Shown here piece after piece: positions 38,810 to 51,457 of a stretch of 64,000 nucleotides of DNA. The number at the start of each line of letters is the position of its first letter. The stretch's first letter is position 1. Below the pieces are notes generated by a model. The model was not told where the DNA came from, made no database searches, and saw only the letters and a list, made by a program, of their open reading frames with translations. Source of the DNA: Primula veris (taxonomy: Eukaryota; Streptophyta; Magnoliopsida; Ericales; Primulaceae); NCBI GenBank assembly GCA_963682055.1, contig OY821748.1:5118343-5182342 (forward strand). Direction: 5' to 3'. The translations under genes and the position numbers were made by a program.

Positions 38810-39033
38810 GAAGAGATTGGATTTTTCCATCGCAATTTATTTGTTTTTACGTTTAAACCGTAATTTTTTTTTACCAACCGTAAATCTGACTTACGAACCG
38901 AACCGTAAGTCATATTTACCGTAATTTTCAGATTTTCAACGCAGTGGCAATTTGATAATTTTACGGTTCATAAAATAAAATTACGGTTTGAACATGGAAA
39001 GAGATAAATTGCGGTGGAAAAATTCAGGCTCTT
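38810..39033. mobile_element. Hairpin MITE with GAAGAG ends
   Basis: Left GAAGAGATTGGATTTTTCCA and right TGGAAAAATTCAGGCTCTTC are inverted copies. The arms continue with TCGCAATTTAT and AAACCGTAATTTT. Short CAAC sequences flank both ends, too weak to call a target-site duplication. Confidence 0.7.
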
Positions 39034-42000
39034 CAACCAAACATCATTCACATATCTTCCTTTGTTTTTGTGCAATGTGATACCATATCTATTGGCAGCT
39101 AACAGAAAATCATATTCAACTAGGAGTACTAAACAAATAATAGAAAATTCAGCAGACTATATATACTACAATAAAATGTTACAATAGGAACACACACAGT
39201 TTTTTTTTAAACCGTTGCTACTTGTGTAAAGTGATTGTCGTTAAATTTTAGTAATATGATTAAATGTTATTTTGTTGCTAATAATTTAACGACACTTATT
39301 TAATTAGCAATGTCCAAAAAGGTGCATCGTGCTATATATCCATAAATTTTCTTACAAAGGCAACCAGTAAGTACTCATCTCTATAGAAATAAGAGCATTA
39401 GTATTTAACTACCTAAGTGAGATATGAGAATGTTTAGAATCTTTAGATTCATATATACATATCAATTAACAAAATTGAAAAACATTTGCACTTAGTAAGA
39501 CATACTTCACTTGCAATATATCGATGTACGTAGCTTCAACATGATGATCGGCTCATTTTATGGACGCCACAAAAACACTACTCACTTGAACTATGAGTCA
39601 ATGTCCATATACCATTATTTAGAAAACATCCGACTTCTATCATCGCATAATAATAGTTCATTTTTATTTTTGAATCTGTCATGAAATAATAGATCCAGTT
39701 TGACTTTTTAAAAAAAAAAAAATCCTCAAATACCGTTAATAAGTGAGCATTATTCTTTGCAAATCATGAATACCACTATTTTTTTAAGAGCATATTTGGA
39801 ATTTCATGGTACCCATATTTATTATTCCAACTAATTCTAACTGGCCGATATTTCTTAATATTCGTGAAAAATTTAAATGCACTATTTTTATCGCGTCTAC
39901 GGGGAGTACGTATGAATGATCATTTCAATAAGAAAAAAGGGATGAAATTAAGTGAGGGCGGTGCCTTTTTACGATCAATAATATCTCAACCCAGTATCAG
40001 ATTCCCAAATCCAAACTCAAGTTCGTACTTGATTTGACCTTTCACTATTTCTAATATTTTCTCTAAACTCTCAAGTTATTGAAGTTAATTACAATTTAAG
40101 CATTTGCCACGTACACAGATTCGTGTATCCGACACGAAAAAACATTTTTTTTTAGACACGACCCGGTATGTATACATGGATTAAATAATGTAGCTTTTGA
40201 AAGTTTAATTATTTTGTCCACCACGTGTGAAAAATGCAAAAGACATGTCCGGATAAATGTACACGTGGTCAACATACCAGTCCGGATAAGACACATAAAG
40301 TTGAAGCGTCAAACACGTAAAACAAAGTGTTGAACTAGTATCCAAAACAATACTTAAATATTTTTTTTAATTTTTTAGGGTGTCCATTCATCATATTATT
40401 TACCAAATCACTTCGAGTTGGTTTTTCTCGGCTTTGGGTAATCAATTAGTTAACCAATTTGAAAATGTCAAAACAAAACAGTATACATGTTTAAAAAAAG
40501 AGAAAATGAGCAAAGAGATTATCACATTATGGTCCCCAATATGCCATGTGGCAAGTTCATGTGGTTCCAAGTAGTGTCATAATTTATTTTTGTAACAAAA
40601 AGTCAATCTTCGTGAGTTTGAGTTACGAGTATCAGTTGAGATGCACAATCTTAAACTGTATTTAGATATTCTTGATTGTAAAAATATGCTGCCTTAACAC
40701 ACCATGCCATTCAACATATGCTGAAACTTTTGTACTTGTAAGTTCAACATACAAATGTTCAGTATCAACAAAACAAGGCCATTTTGTCAAAAATGTGTAA
40801 CTTCCATAAATCGAAACTTGCACAACTGGTGAACATACCAACTGGAAACTTGGCTAAGTGTGGGTTTAGTTCCGCTGCCTCTTTTTTAGGCAAACAAACA
40901 ACTTATTTGAGTTTGGAAAAAATGACGAACTGGTTCCTTGACACAAAGTTATAATTATCGAGAGGATTGCGAACAAAAAAGAAAAAAATTAACCTACAAC
41001 TGACCAACCAAAAAAAACTGCAAACAATATAGGTATTATAGTAAGTAAACTACGTTTAAAATCGCCACCAAACATTAACAAGCCTTGAATTTAACACAAA
41101 TGAGTGAGTGAGTAAATCATTAATAAAATTCACTGTAATGCTGACATAAACATGCTGTAATGCTGACCTGAACATTCTGTCATTAGATACATTCCTATTG
41201 TTTGGGTGCTAAAAAATGACTATCAGAATGGGTAAAAAGTTCCCAAAAGCCTTCTCCTAGATGGGTCCTAACTCCTAAGGAAGTAAAAAAACTACAGAAA
41301 GTTTGGTAATAAGTGTAGGCTTTTCCTTTTAAAGAAGAGGAGAAGACAGAGAGATTAGAAGCAGGGGGGACATGATGGCATCCATGCTTACATATCCATG
41401 CCTGACCCTCTCAAAATAATTAAAAAACACACATCTTCAAATAGCTCTCAATTACATGAATCTCTTGAAACTCTCCCCAAAAATACATGAACCTTTTGTA
41501 AGGGACCAAATAATTTCTCAAGAAAGAGAGCTGACATCTTTTGTAACTCATGCACATGCAACTTGTTTAGTGCTCAATGGAACTTAATTAGATTCTAATT
41601 GTTGTAGCCTTAATCCCATGATTGCTCTCCTTAATTAAATCAAAAGTCTTGTGACTTGTGAGGTTAGTATGATGCATGTTTCTATTTGTTTTGAGGTGTT
41701 TTTGGGGAAAGGGAGGGCTATTTTTTTCTCTTTTTTCCTTTTAAGATCTTGTCATTTGATGAGGAGATCAAAGTAAGTACGAGCCGAGGAAACATAGTTT
41801 CCCTGAATCAACGGTAAGATTTTGTAATACAGACTGTAGTTGAGAATTCATCGCAACCCCCTTGTCCGTGTTTTTACATGCTCTCAGGCTTTTTGTATGA
41901 CGAAGTTTCAGCGTTAGACATTTCGAGACGAATAATAGTCGTGACTCGATAGACCGAGACTAATTAAAAGTGACTTTATATTAGGAAGTATCTGAACATA

Positions 42001-45000
42001 CTGGAATTGGGCTTCCTAAAGGCTTAAACTAAAATGCAGCTCTATATCTTATCCAGCTCAGATCTTGAGAACTATTATTTTAAGATGAGTTGCAGTACAA
42101 TATTTAGTGTAACACCAAAATTACATAACTTTGTAATTACCACATTTTAGGCCCATCATTAATAATTAAAAAACTTTGGCATATTGAGTATTGTGTATTT
42201 AAACCTTATAATATGACATAAACCCATGACAATGTAAACGTCTAGCAAAATTTAATTAAATAGCGATGATATAATGAGAAACTTTTTGACATAGACTCTC
42301 GCAGAGACTTATACAGACAGAAGTTTATGAACGACCGTAAATTTAGAAAAAGATGTTGCATTACACAGAAAGAGGTTTCACAATTTCATCAATGATCTCA
42401 CGTTCGGCTCGGGCTTACAAGCTCGATTGTTTTAACTCGGAAATGGGCCTCATGGGTAAACTGGTCAAGTTTGAACTTAACACAACTCTTCGTTCTCTCT
42501 TTTCTTCTTCTTATTTGTTGGAACCATTTTCTGCGTGGAGTGAAAAGATAAAAATTGCGACATTGGGGACGGTCCTTTACAGTTGCGAGACAGGAGTTTT
42601 TAGAAGTCTAAAAGTATTTAATAAAATTGATAAAAATAAAAAGTTGGGTAGAGTCTGTCAGACAACCCCTAGACCATCTCTCAGTCAGCAACTAGGCAAC
42701 TGCGAACGATCCTCTATAGTTACGATAAGCTCAAACCGAACGTATTGTCTCTGTTTAATCACGCTCTGATCTAAGTTATTAATCATCTACCAGACATTAG
42801 TCACTGTAATCAAGGATACAGAGGTACGAGCCTATAACAGAGATCCTGTTCAAGTAAAGTCATGATATGTATACAATCTCGACAAGTTTATATATATTTA
42901 TAGTTAATTGTAAAGAGCTGATGTGGAATATTCTTTGTCTAATAACGTGAAAGTGTTGCTAAAATACTTGTTAATAAGGAACTGGTAGTGGCAGCCCACA
43001 TAGTTACATTCGAAACAGTAATTAAAACCATCAATTTGGAACACGAGAGAACAGTATACATAATATTGAAATTAGTTAAAGGACTATTTCTGAAAACACA
43101 GTAACATGTCAGATTAAAAGGGCAATAGATTTGTATATAGGTTTGAATATAGATTACCTGCTATATGAATCCACTGGTTCAATTTTTTTATTTTTTTTTA
43201 GTATATTAGAGCAACCTTATGGATTATCATATATTTTTCTACTGGTCTCAATTTCTCTATTATAACATGTTTATCATAACCAAGCATATATTTTATCATA
43301 TTCTATTAACATTTTCTCCCTCCAAATTTATTTCCACCTATAATAACACTTTATATCTCATATATAACTTACTATTATTTTATTTATACATAGAGCTTAT
43401 AAACAAGGAAAGGGTTTAAGTAAAGTTAGTACAGGGAATATGTAGGGGTAATTGATGCAGGCGATTTTTTTTTCAGAACTTTCATTCCATAGTATAAGGA
43501 AACACTATCAAATATATACATTGACGCATATGCTCTTACTGAATCTATATTTTTGTAAAAAAACGTAACCAATTTTTGAATGGGTAATATTGGTTGTCAT
43601 ATCTGTAACAGATGTTCGACTCGGTTTATTATCTTGTCTACTACGAAATTTCTGACCATTGCTGGTCTACCATCAATTATGTTTTTTATTTTTTTTGTAC
43701 TATTCAGCCGGACGACTATAGGAGTTTCTACCAAAAAATGGAGCATCGGAGAGAGTGATAGTGAAGAAAAAGAAATTTTTAGCCCGAATGAATTTGTTTA
43801 CTCCATATTGAAAAGTAAGAACTCTTTAAATCGTGGAATATAATTACATATAACAAACAGTAATAATAATAAAAATACTTTTGAAAAACTTACCGCATAA
43901 CAGACGAATAGACGATTGTTGTAGAAAAGTAGGATTTTTCCAGTTCCAAATTCCCATCAACTTCATGCAATCATCTTTACACAGTTATTATCAAGATAAA
44001 GATAATGCTCAAATCTTGAAACATACTTATTAATTTATGATCATTTTTTAGGTTGGAAAAACAATAGTTACCGTGAAACTCAATTCCTCAAAAAATCACG
44101 TATCTATTCTTGTTTCCTACGTGAGAGTTTTTGAGATTCTTTCAGGTTTTCACCTTTCGGTTTCCGTTTCCATTTTCCCTCCCTGACAACTATGGAAAAA
44201 ACTAATGAAAGATGAGCGAGAAGGAACTTCAGCAGGAGGAGACAAATATTTATTTATTCCTTGTCTGCTCTTATTTTCAGTTTGTACTTTGGAGTTTAGA
44301 TCATCGGTCTTCATCCGTTCACTAATTTCTGAAACTAAAGCAATTGCCATTTCATTTTTCCATGGTAACTTCAAAAAATACGAGAACAAAAAGCAAAAAA
44401 AAATTGAACCGAAGAGACTCCTTTCTCCATTCATACACGTCGAAAATGTAACAAAGATTCTTATACAACATTTCACTCGAAGGTATATCTTTACAATTTG
44501 ATTGAAACAAACAGGCCTGGATTGGCGGCATAACAATCCACTCAACATCTATATGGGGAAAAAAATGAAGTTGGATGAAGAAAAAAAACTTAAAACAGGT
44601 TACAAGCATTACAAGAGTTGTAAAAAGAGAGCAGCAAATCCCCTATGCTTATTATTGTAAACTACAAACTAAAGTCGCCATCTAACACCAAAACTAAAAA
44701 TGGACTCCAATACGATTTACAACAAGCACGAGCTTCGTTTATTCAGTCGTAAACTGGTTAAAAATAAATTACTGGTTCTTCTGCATGTTCCAGATTCTTG
44801 TAAGATAATTCTATCAACAAAGATTATTTGCCACAGGATAACTCGGGTCAGCCACATTCCGTGCATGTTTATTCCCAATACCTTACAGCCACGTTTACTC
44901 AAACCATCTACATGTATAGCACTGTCCTCTCTAATATCTTAGGAAGTATATTCTTTAGGGAAAAACTGTTCCCTATTATCTGTATTCTCAGATAAAACAA

Positions 45001-45024
45001 TACCAAACCTCCGTGAAGAGGATT

Positions 45025-48000
45025 CTATAGATCGACACACAGGTAGGAGATGATGGACCCAGCCCTACGTTTAGTCCTCTGGCTGACCTTCCATTTTTCA
45101 ACCAAAACCTTTTTTATATTTACACAGCTAGAAATTACAGTAGCAACTCCAGTAGCAGATATGCCAGGGCAATAGACCATGTGGCAAGATTCTAGCAAGG
45201 AGCAGTTTTTCACCAGGTGAGAGACACCTACATCTGTTAACTGCCGACAATGTGAAATCACTACTTCTTTGAGTGAGGGACAACCTTCGCCTAGCTCCGC
45301 CAATGCCATATCCCCCAAATTCTATCATAAAAATAAAAACAGTTGAGTTCCACACAGACCAAAGAATGGGGTTGTTGGCAGCAAACTGTAGATGAGTTGC
45401 CGTGTCTTATAGTAGAAAACAGGGAAATTCCCATAAAGACTTGTTGTTATTTCTCATCAAGTGCTAGTGGAAAATTTCTACTCATTATTCAGCATGCATA
45501 TCCAAAATCAGTTTATTAAACATGCCTATCAAAATGAAAACAGTTTACTATATAAAGTGCCAATCAGAATTCAGATTATGAAATCTGTCCATCATAACTG
45601 AAATATTATATTATGTGCATAAAAAATCGGTTCACTTCAAGTGTGCCCATCAAAGGTACCAGTAATTAGGTCCAATAAATATGTACTTGACTGGTAAACA
45701 ATTTAAAGTAAACATAGCAGTGCGTCTTTAATACACACAATAAGAGCATGCGATATTTGTGCCTAGATGTCCTAATAAGTATTTATTTAACGGTAGCTTT
45801 AATCTCTAATTCTTCTTCGCTTTCAAGCTGTTGTGTAGTGGTTATCCAGCTTTTTAGCTTAGTTTTAAGTTTACTGGTCTAAATAAGTTGTGGGGTAAAA
45901 GCAGTATAAACAACTTTTGCTCTGTTTAACAAACTAAAATTCCAAAGACACAAGCACTAAGATCGTCATCAGTGGGAGAGCGGAAAGAGCCACCTAGTAG
46001 ACATAATATAATACACGCACAAGGGGAACGAAACTAAACCTGAAGAACGCTAACGTCTAGGTAAGTGAGTTGTGAACAGCCTCTAGCAATTGCTGTCATT
46101 CCTACATCTCCTATTAGGTGACAACCACTAACATTCAAATGTTGTAGGGGACAACCTTGGCCAATCGCTATGAGAGCCTCATCCCCTACCCTGCAATTAA
46201 GAACATGCATATAATCACGCCATAAATAGAAATGACAAAAGTTGAAATCTACTAATATTAAACTAGCAAAAAGTATAGAGCTCACCGGTCACAAAATCGG
46301 ATGCTAAGATCCGAGAGGAATTTACAATTCTCGCCAATAGCTATGATTCCAGCATTTCCAACCTATCAGGACAATGTAAATAACAAATGAATTATGATCT
46401 CTTCAGATGGTTAATAACTTAATATGCAAGAAAATCGCACGTTCGAATTTTTAGAAAACAGATAGGAAAATCAAAGTAGGATTAAAAGTGCAATTACATT
46501 GAACAGAGAGGGACTCAATGTCTATGAAGGGGAACAATACATTATGTACTGAATTTATTTCAAAGTACACACATATTGAGACAACATTGTCATAACAATA
46601 CTCTGAGGAAGTAAAACAAGCAGGAGCTTGGTGAACGATATTACCTCGTAGCATCGCCAAATGTGAAGTTTCTTCAAGGTTCTACAGCCTAAAGCAATAC
46701 CGCACAAGGCCTCATCCCCAATGATTGTGCAATCAACCAAATGAAGAGACTGCAAGTCTTTGCAACCTCTGCCAATCTCAGTCAAGGCATTGTTACCTAT
46801 CTTTTGGCAATACAGAAGAGACAATTCCGTAAGGCGTCTGCAAAATAAATCAACAAAATAATTCTTAATCACACAAGCTATCAAATTTTAGCAAATAATT
46901 GATAATATACAGAAATCATACGTGCAAGATCTTCCCACAAATTCCAATCCCCTCGTGCTGATACTGTGACACCCATTCACCTCCAAATGTGAAAGTTCAG
47001 AACAGCCCTTAGCAACTGCTTCTAGACCTGTGTCACTCAAGTGATAGCAATCACTTAAAGTAAGATTCTTTAGCCTCTTGCACCCTTTTCCAATAGACGA
47101 CAGACTCCTGAACAAGAACATGAAATGATTCACAAACAAGACTGTAGATCCTTTGCCTTCAATTTTAAGTCTTCTGATTCTCTGAAGCTTGCTCTACTTA
47201 TATGCGATTAATATTAAAAAAACTTAGAAAATACTAGGGTGCATCCCATTAATGGTCCTCATACATAGAGAGAAATTTCAATTTGGTCCTTGTATTTACC
47301 ACTTGCAACACTGTTCTTTCTCGTTTGAATAAGTTACTGGTGGTCCCAATAGATTCAATTACAAAAACTTAGAAAAATACTAGGGTCCCAGTCATCATAG
47401 ATTCAGTAAGTTACACTGGTGATCTTTGCCTATAGCGACCAATAGTGTTATACATGGGACCCCTTGTGTAACCTATTTAAAAATAAAGGGACTATTAGTA
47501 TTACTTACAGTACAAGGGCCCATTAGTGTTTTTATTGAAAATACGACCAAATGGGAATTCTACCAAAATAATGGGGACCAATAGTGTTGCTATTTAAACT
47601 ATGGGGATCAAATGGAAATTAGGTCACAAGTTTGGGGACAACTGTTGTACTTCCCCATACACATATATATACATATTATATACATATTTATACATATCGG
47701 TGCTGACTAACAAGGCTTAGAAGAACGACTAACATGTCTGTAAACTTCTGGAAACTGTTGAGAGCTAATAATTCCAGTGATGAACAGAAAACACCAACAG
47801 CCTGCAGAGCCTCATCTGTAACATTGATGCATTGTAATTTCAGAACTTTCAGAAGACGACAACCTTTTGCAACAGCAAGCATGCCCTTGTTATTAATAAA
47901 CTCGGAGTCCAGTGACAATGTCTCAAGAGCTTTACAATGCAAACCAACTGCTACAAAACAAGCATCAGTTATTTTCGCACATGCTGCGATTCCGATAGAT

Positions 48001-50433
48001 TTAAGAGATTTTCCACATTTTGTGGCCAGCTCGATTAACCCTGGATCTGAGACACCCTCGCAAAAACGTAGATTTAGATCTTCGAGTTGTTTACAGCAGT
48101 CCCCAACCGCAGTTAGACCTTGATCCCCAATATAGCAACCCTGGAAATAATAATTGTAATTTTAAAATTGCAAGTATAAAGCATTTGCACCTAATGAAGA
48201 GAAGATACTTAAAAGGTTAATTGCAGTTGCTACGCTAGCATAACGCTATATATCAATTTTATACACCAAAATAAAATATTACAATTACTACAGTTGATTT
48301 GCTTTCCTGTACACTTGATATATCAAGTCGGGAAAAAAAACACCGGCTGTGTGGTCGTGCAGTAATCAGTTATGAAAATTATAGTGTATATATATATTCT
48401 ATCATGTTGTTTGCATTTTGCACACTATCAGATATGCTTGTACTGTTTTTAACTTTTTATCCTTAATCGATGATACTTTTTTCCTACAAAACTATAACAA
48501 AAAACAGGTTGGTGTACTAATTGCTAATATTATAATCTGATGTACAAAATCCAAGCTTGATGATATGTGAATAAATGTAAAAAACTGTAACTAAACCCTA
48601 ATGTATATCAACACATGACCAAGAAATTACAGAGGATGGAAGAAATGTTTTGACAACTAAACTTCACCTGCAAATCCAATGATCGCAAATAAGTGCACTT
48701 CTCAGCTACAGATCTTAGCCCAATGCTGGTCACATTAGAACACCATATAAGGCTCAGTTTTTCCATTTTTGTAAAGCCTTCACCAACAGCAGTAAGGCCA
48801 GAATCAGACAAGCAAAATGATTCCATTTCATAATTCTCAAATGGGATTCTAACAATTTCATGACGATTATGAGGATATAAGGACATAAGAACGGAAGTAT
48901 TGTCACCACGCCTTCTTCCCTGCATTAAAAGCAAAAATAAAATATTACAGTCGTGCTTTAGTAGCTGTAAAAAGAATCATTATAAGCTTAATGATACATC
49001 AAACTTGTGAAAGAAGCATCCAGACAGGCAATAGTTAGGGGATTGTATATGGAATACCCGCGTTCTTGTTACCCTTCTAGAGTTTTCTCTAAGCGACTTG
49101 AGTGTATGTTTATATCTAATTAATCTCAAAGAAGTTATGGAATTATATATAGTTACTGACAAAACAAGACCTGGAAGAACAACCGACATAATAACACATG
49201 TGTAATTATGCAGGGTGTTCAAAGACTAAATCTGTAACTTTACGTACGAATACATAGTTAAAAGTTGATTTTCGATTAACATAGTGGGTGTTGCACTTGC
49301 ACCACTGCCTGTCTAGTCCTACCTCCTCCAATCGCACACCCCTCAAAATTCCCATTAGATTAGGATGAAGGAGTATTAATTCGTTCGTTCTCAGTCATAC
49401 AACAAATAAATAGTATTGGCAATTTAAGATCACATATGAGATTCCAAAATTGAAAAGGTAAAACCAAACAAGATATCAAAACTGTTGGGCATAAGAAACT
49501 ACATACAGATTTCACTTGCAGTAAATGTTTCGAGATTGCCGTAATGAAAGATTTCAAATGTTAATCATGTAGTTATTCGGTTCAACTATATGACTAGCTT
49601 TGAACCTTTCTATTTTGGCAATTTAGATAAAGAATATGATTTTTCTATTCAAAAATGCACGTAGACTTGTAAGGGGTACAGTCATAGCTTCATTCACTCG
49701 TTTTAGGATGGAGTATATATATTTATATAAACACACGTATATAAGTTCACGGAAATCCCCAATTTGCCAATTCCTTATAATTTGTAATTGATAGAGTATA
49801 TATGTACATACATACATACAGTTATAGATTACAAAAATATGTATAGAGAGAGACGTTGAATAGAAAGTTGTTGCCCAATTACAATTTGGAATGGATAGAG
49901 TCTATACATACATACATACCGATATAGATATAGATATAGATATACATATATATATATATATAGAGAGAGAGAGAGGGACTGACGGAAGAAGAAGTGAGTG
50001 GAGTAACGGATAATCGTTCGTTATATGCAGCGACTTCACATTAGGAAACCGCAGAGATAACAACCGTACTAACAAATCAGGGTTGTTAGACGCGCCGAGC
50101 CTGACAGAACCACGCGCTGGCAGCGAGCACGCGTCTCGGCTCGACTTGGAATCCATGTGGCGGAAGATTTCTAGGATTAGCTCGTCTGGTAAGGCCCGGT
50201 TGCTCCGATCATAATGAAGATCTCTCATTCTTAGCTTCTCTGCTTTTAAGCATTTTTGACCTAGAAGCTAGCTTTTAAAAAACTGAATAAGCTAACATAC
50301 CAAATACCTATAGCTTTTTTAAATGAAAAGGCTAAAAAATATGAGAAAAAAAGTTGTTGACAAACAGTCACATGCACTTATAATTTGGAATTGATAGAGT
50401 CTCTCCATACATACATACACACATACATATATC

Positions 50434-50467
<34 letters not shown>

Positions 50468-51417
50468 ATATGAATAATAAGTTGTAGCCAAACAGGCACA
50501 TAGACTTATAATTTGAAATTGATAGAGTATACACACAGAATACATACATACAGTCATACAGATATAGATATACACCATTGAGAGAGAGAAATGATAATAA
50601 GTTGTTACCAAACATGCCCAGGGACTTACAATTTGGAATGGATAGAGTATATACATACATACATACATGCATACATACATATCTCTCTCTATATATATAG
50701 AGAGAGAGAGGGTGACTGACGAAGGAAGAAGTGAACGGAGCAACGGATAATTATTCGTCCATATGCAGCGACTTCACATTAGGAAACCGCAGAAATAGCA
50801 ACCGTACTAACAAATCAGGGTTGTTAGACGCGCCGAGCCTGACGGAGTCTCGGCTCAGCCGCTCCAGATCAAACCACCTTCTGCTTACGAGCGAGCACGT
50901 GTCTCGGCTCGGCTTGGCATCCACGTGGCTAAAGATTTCGAGGATTAGCTCGTCTGGTAAGGCCCGGTTGATCCGATCATGACGAGGTCCTCTCATTCTT
51001 AGCTTCTCTGCTTTTAAGCTTTTTTGACCTAAAAACTAGCTTTCAAAAGATATACATACATACATACCTATGAATTTTTAAGTGAAAAAGCTAACAAAAT
51101 CACCAAAATCTTAGCTTTTTCGACCTAAAAGCCAGCTTTCAAAAAGCTAAATAAGCTAACATACAGTACCTAACAACCATAGATTTGTTAGCTTTTTTCT
51201 AATAAAAAAGCTAAAAGAAGGCGAGAAAATAAGTTGTTGTCAGGCACATAAACCTATAACTTGGAATTGATTAGAGCATAAGCATACATACATATATACA
51301 TAGATACATACAGAGAGAGAGAGAGAGAGAGAAGATGAATAGTAAGTAGTTGCCAAACAGGCACATAGACTTACAATTTGGAATGAATAGACTATATACA
51401 TAGATAAATACATACAG

Positions 51418-51457
<40 letters not shown>

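Larger units (their letters stand above)
34641..45024. other. Long intergenic region, transposon remnants only
   Basis: Ten kilobases with no exon I can support. It holds a Stowaway-like MITE (35943-36168), a long-TIR element (37735-38604), a hairpin element (38810-39033) and AT-rich sequence. Frames at 42353-42769 (138 codons) and 43580-43843 (87 codons) start with ATG but match nothing I recognise. The last part, near 44.0-45.0 kb, is probably the 3' flank of the F-box/LRR gene. Confidence 0.6.

Noticed and set aside
42353..42769. 138-codon plus-strand frame as a gene
   Set aside because: It has no recognisable domain and no flanking exon or promoter signals that I can defend.
44150..44609. 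Overlapping frames of 85-132 codons at 44.1-44.6 kb
   Set aside because: They lie on both strands with no family features, in the likely 3' flank of FBL4.
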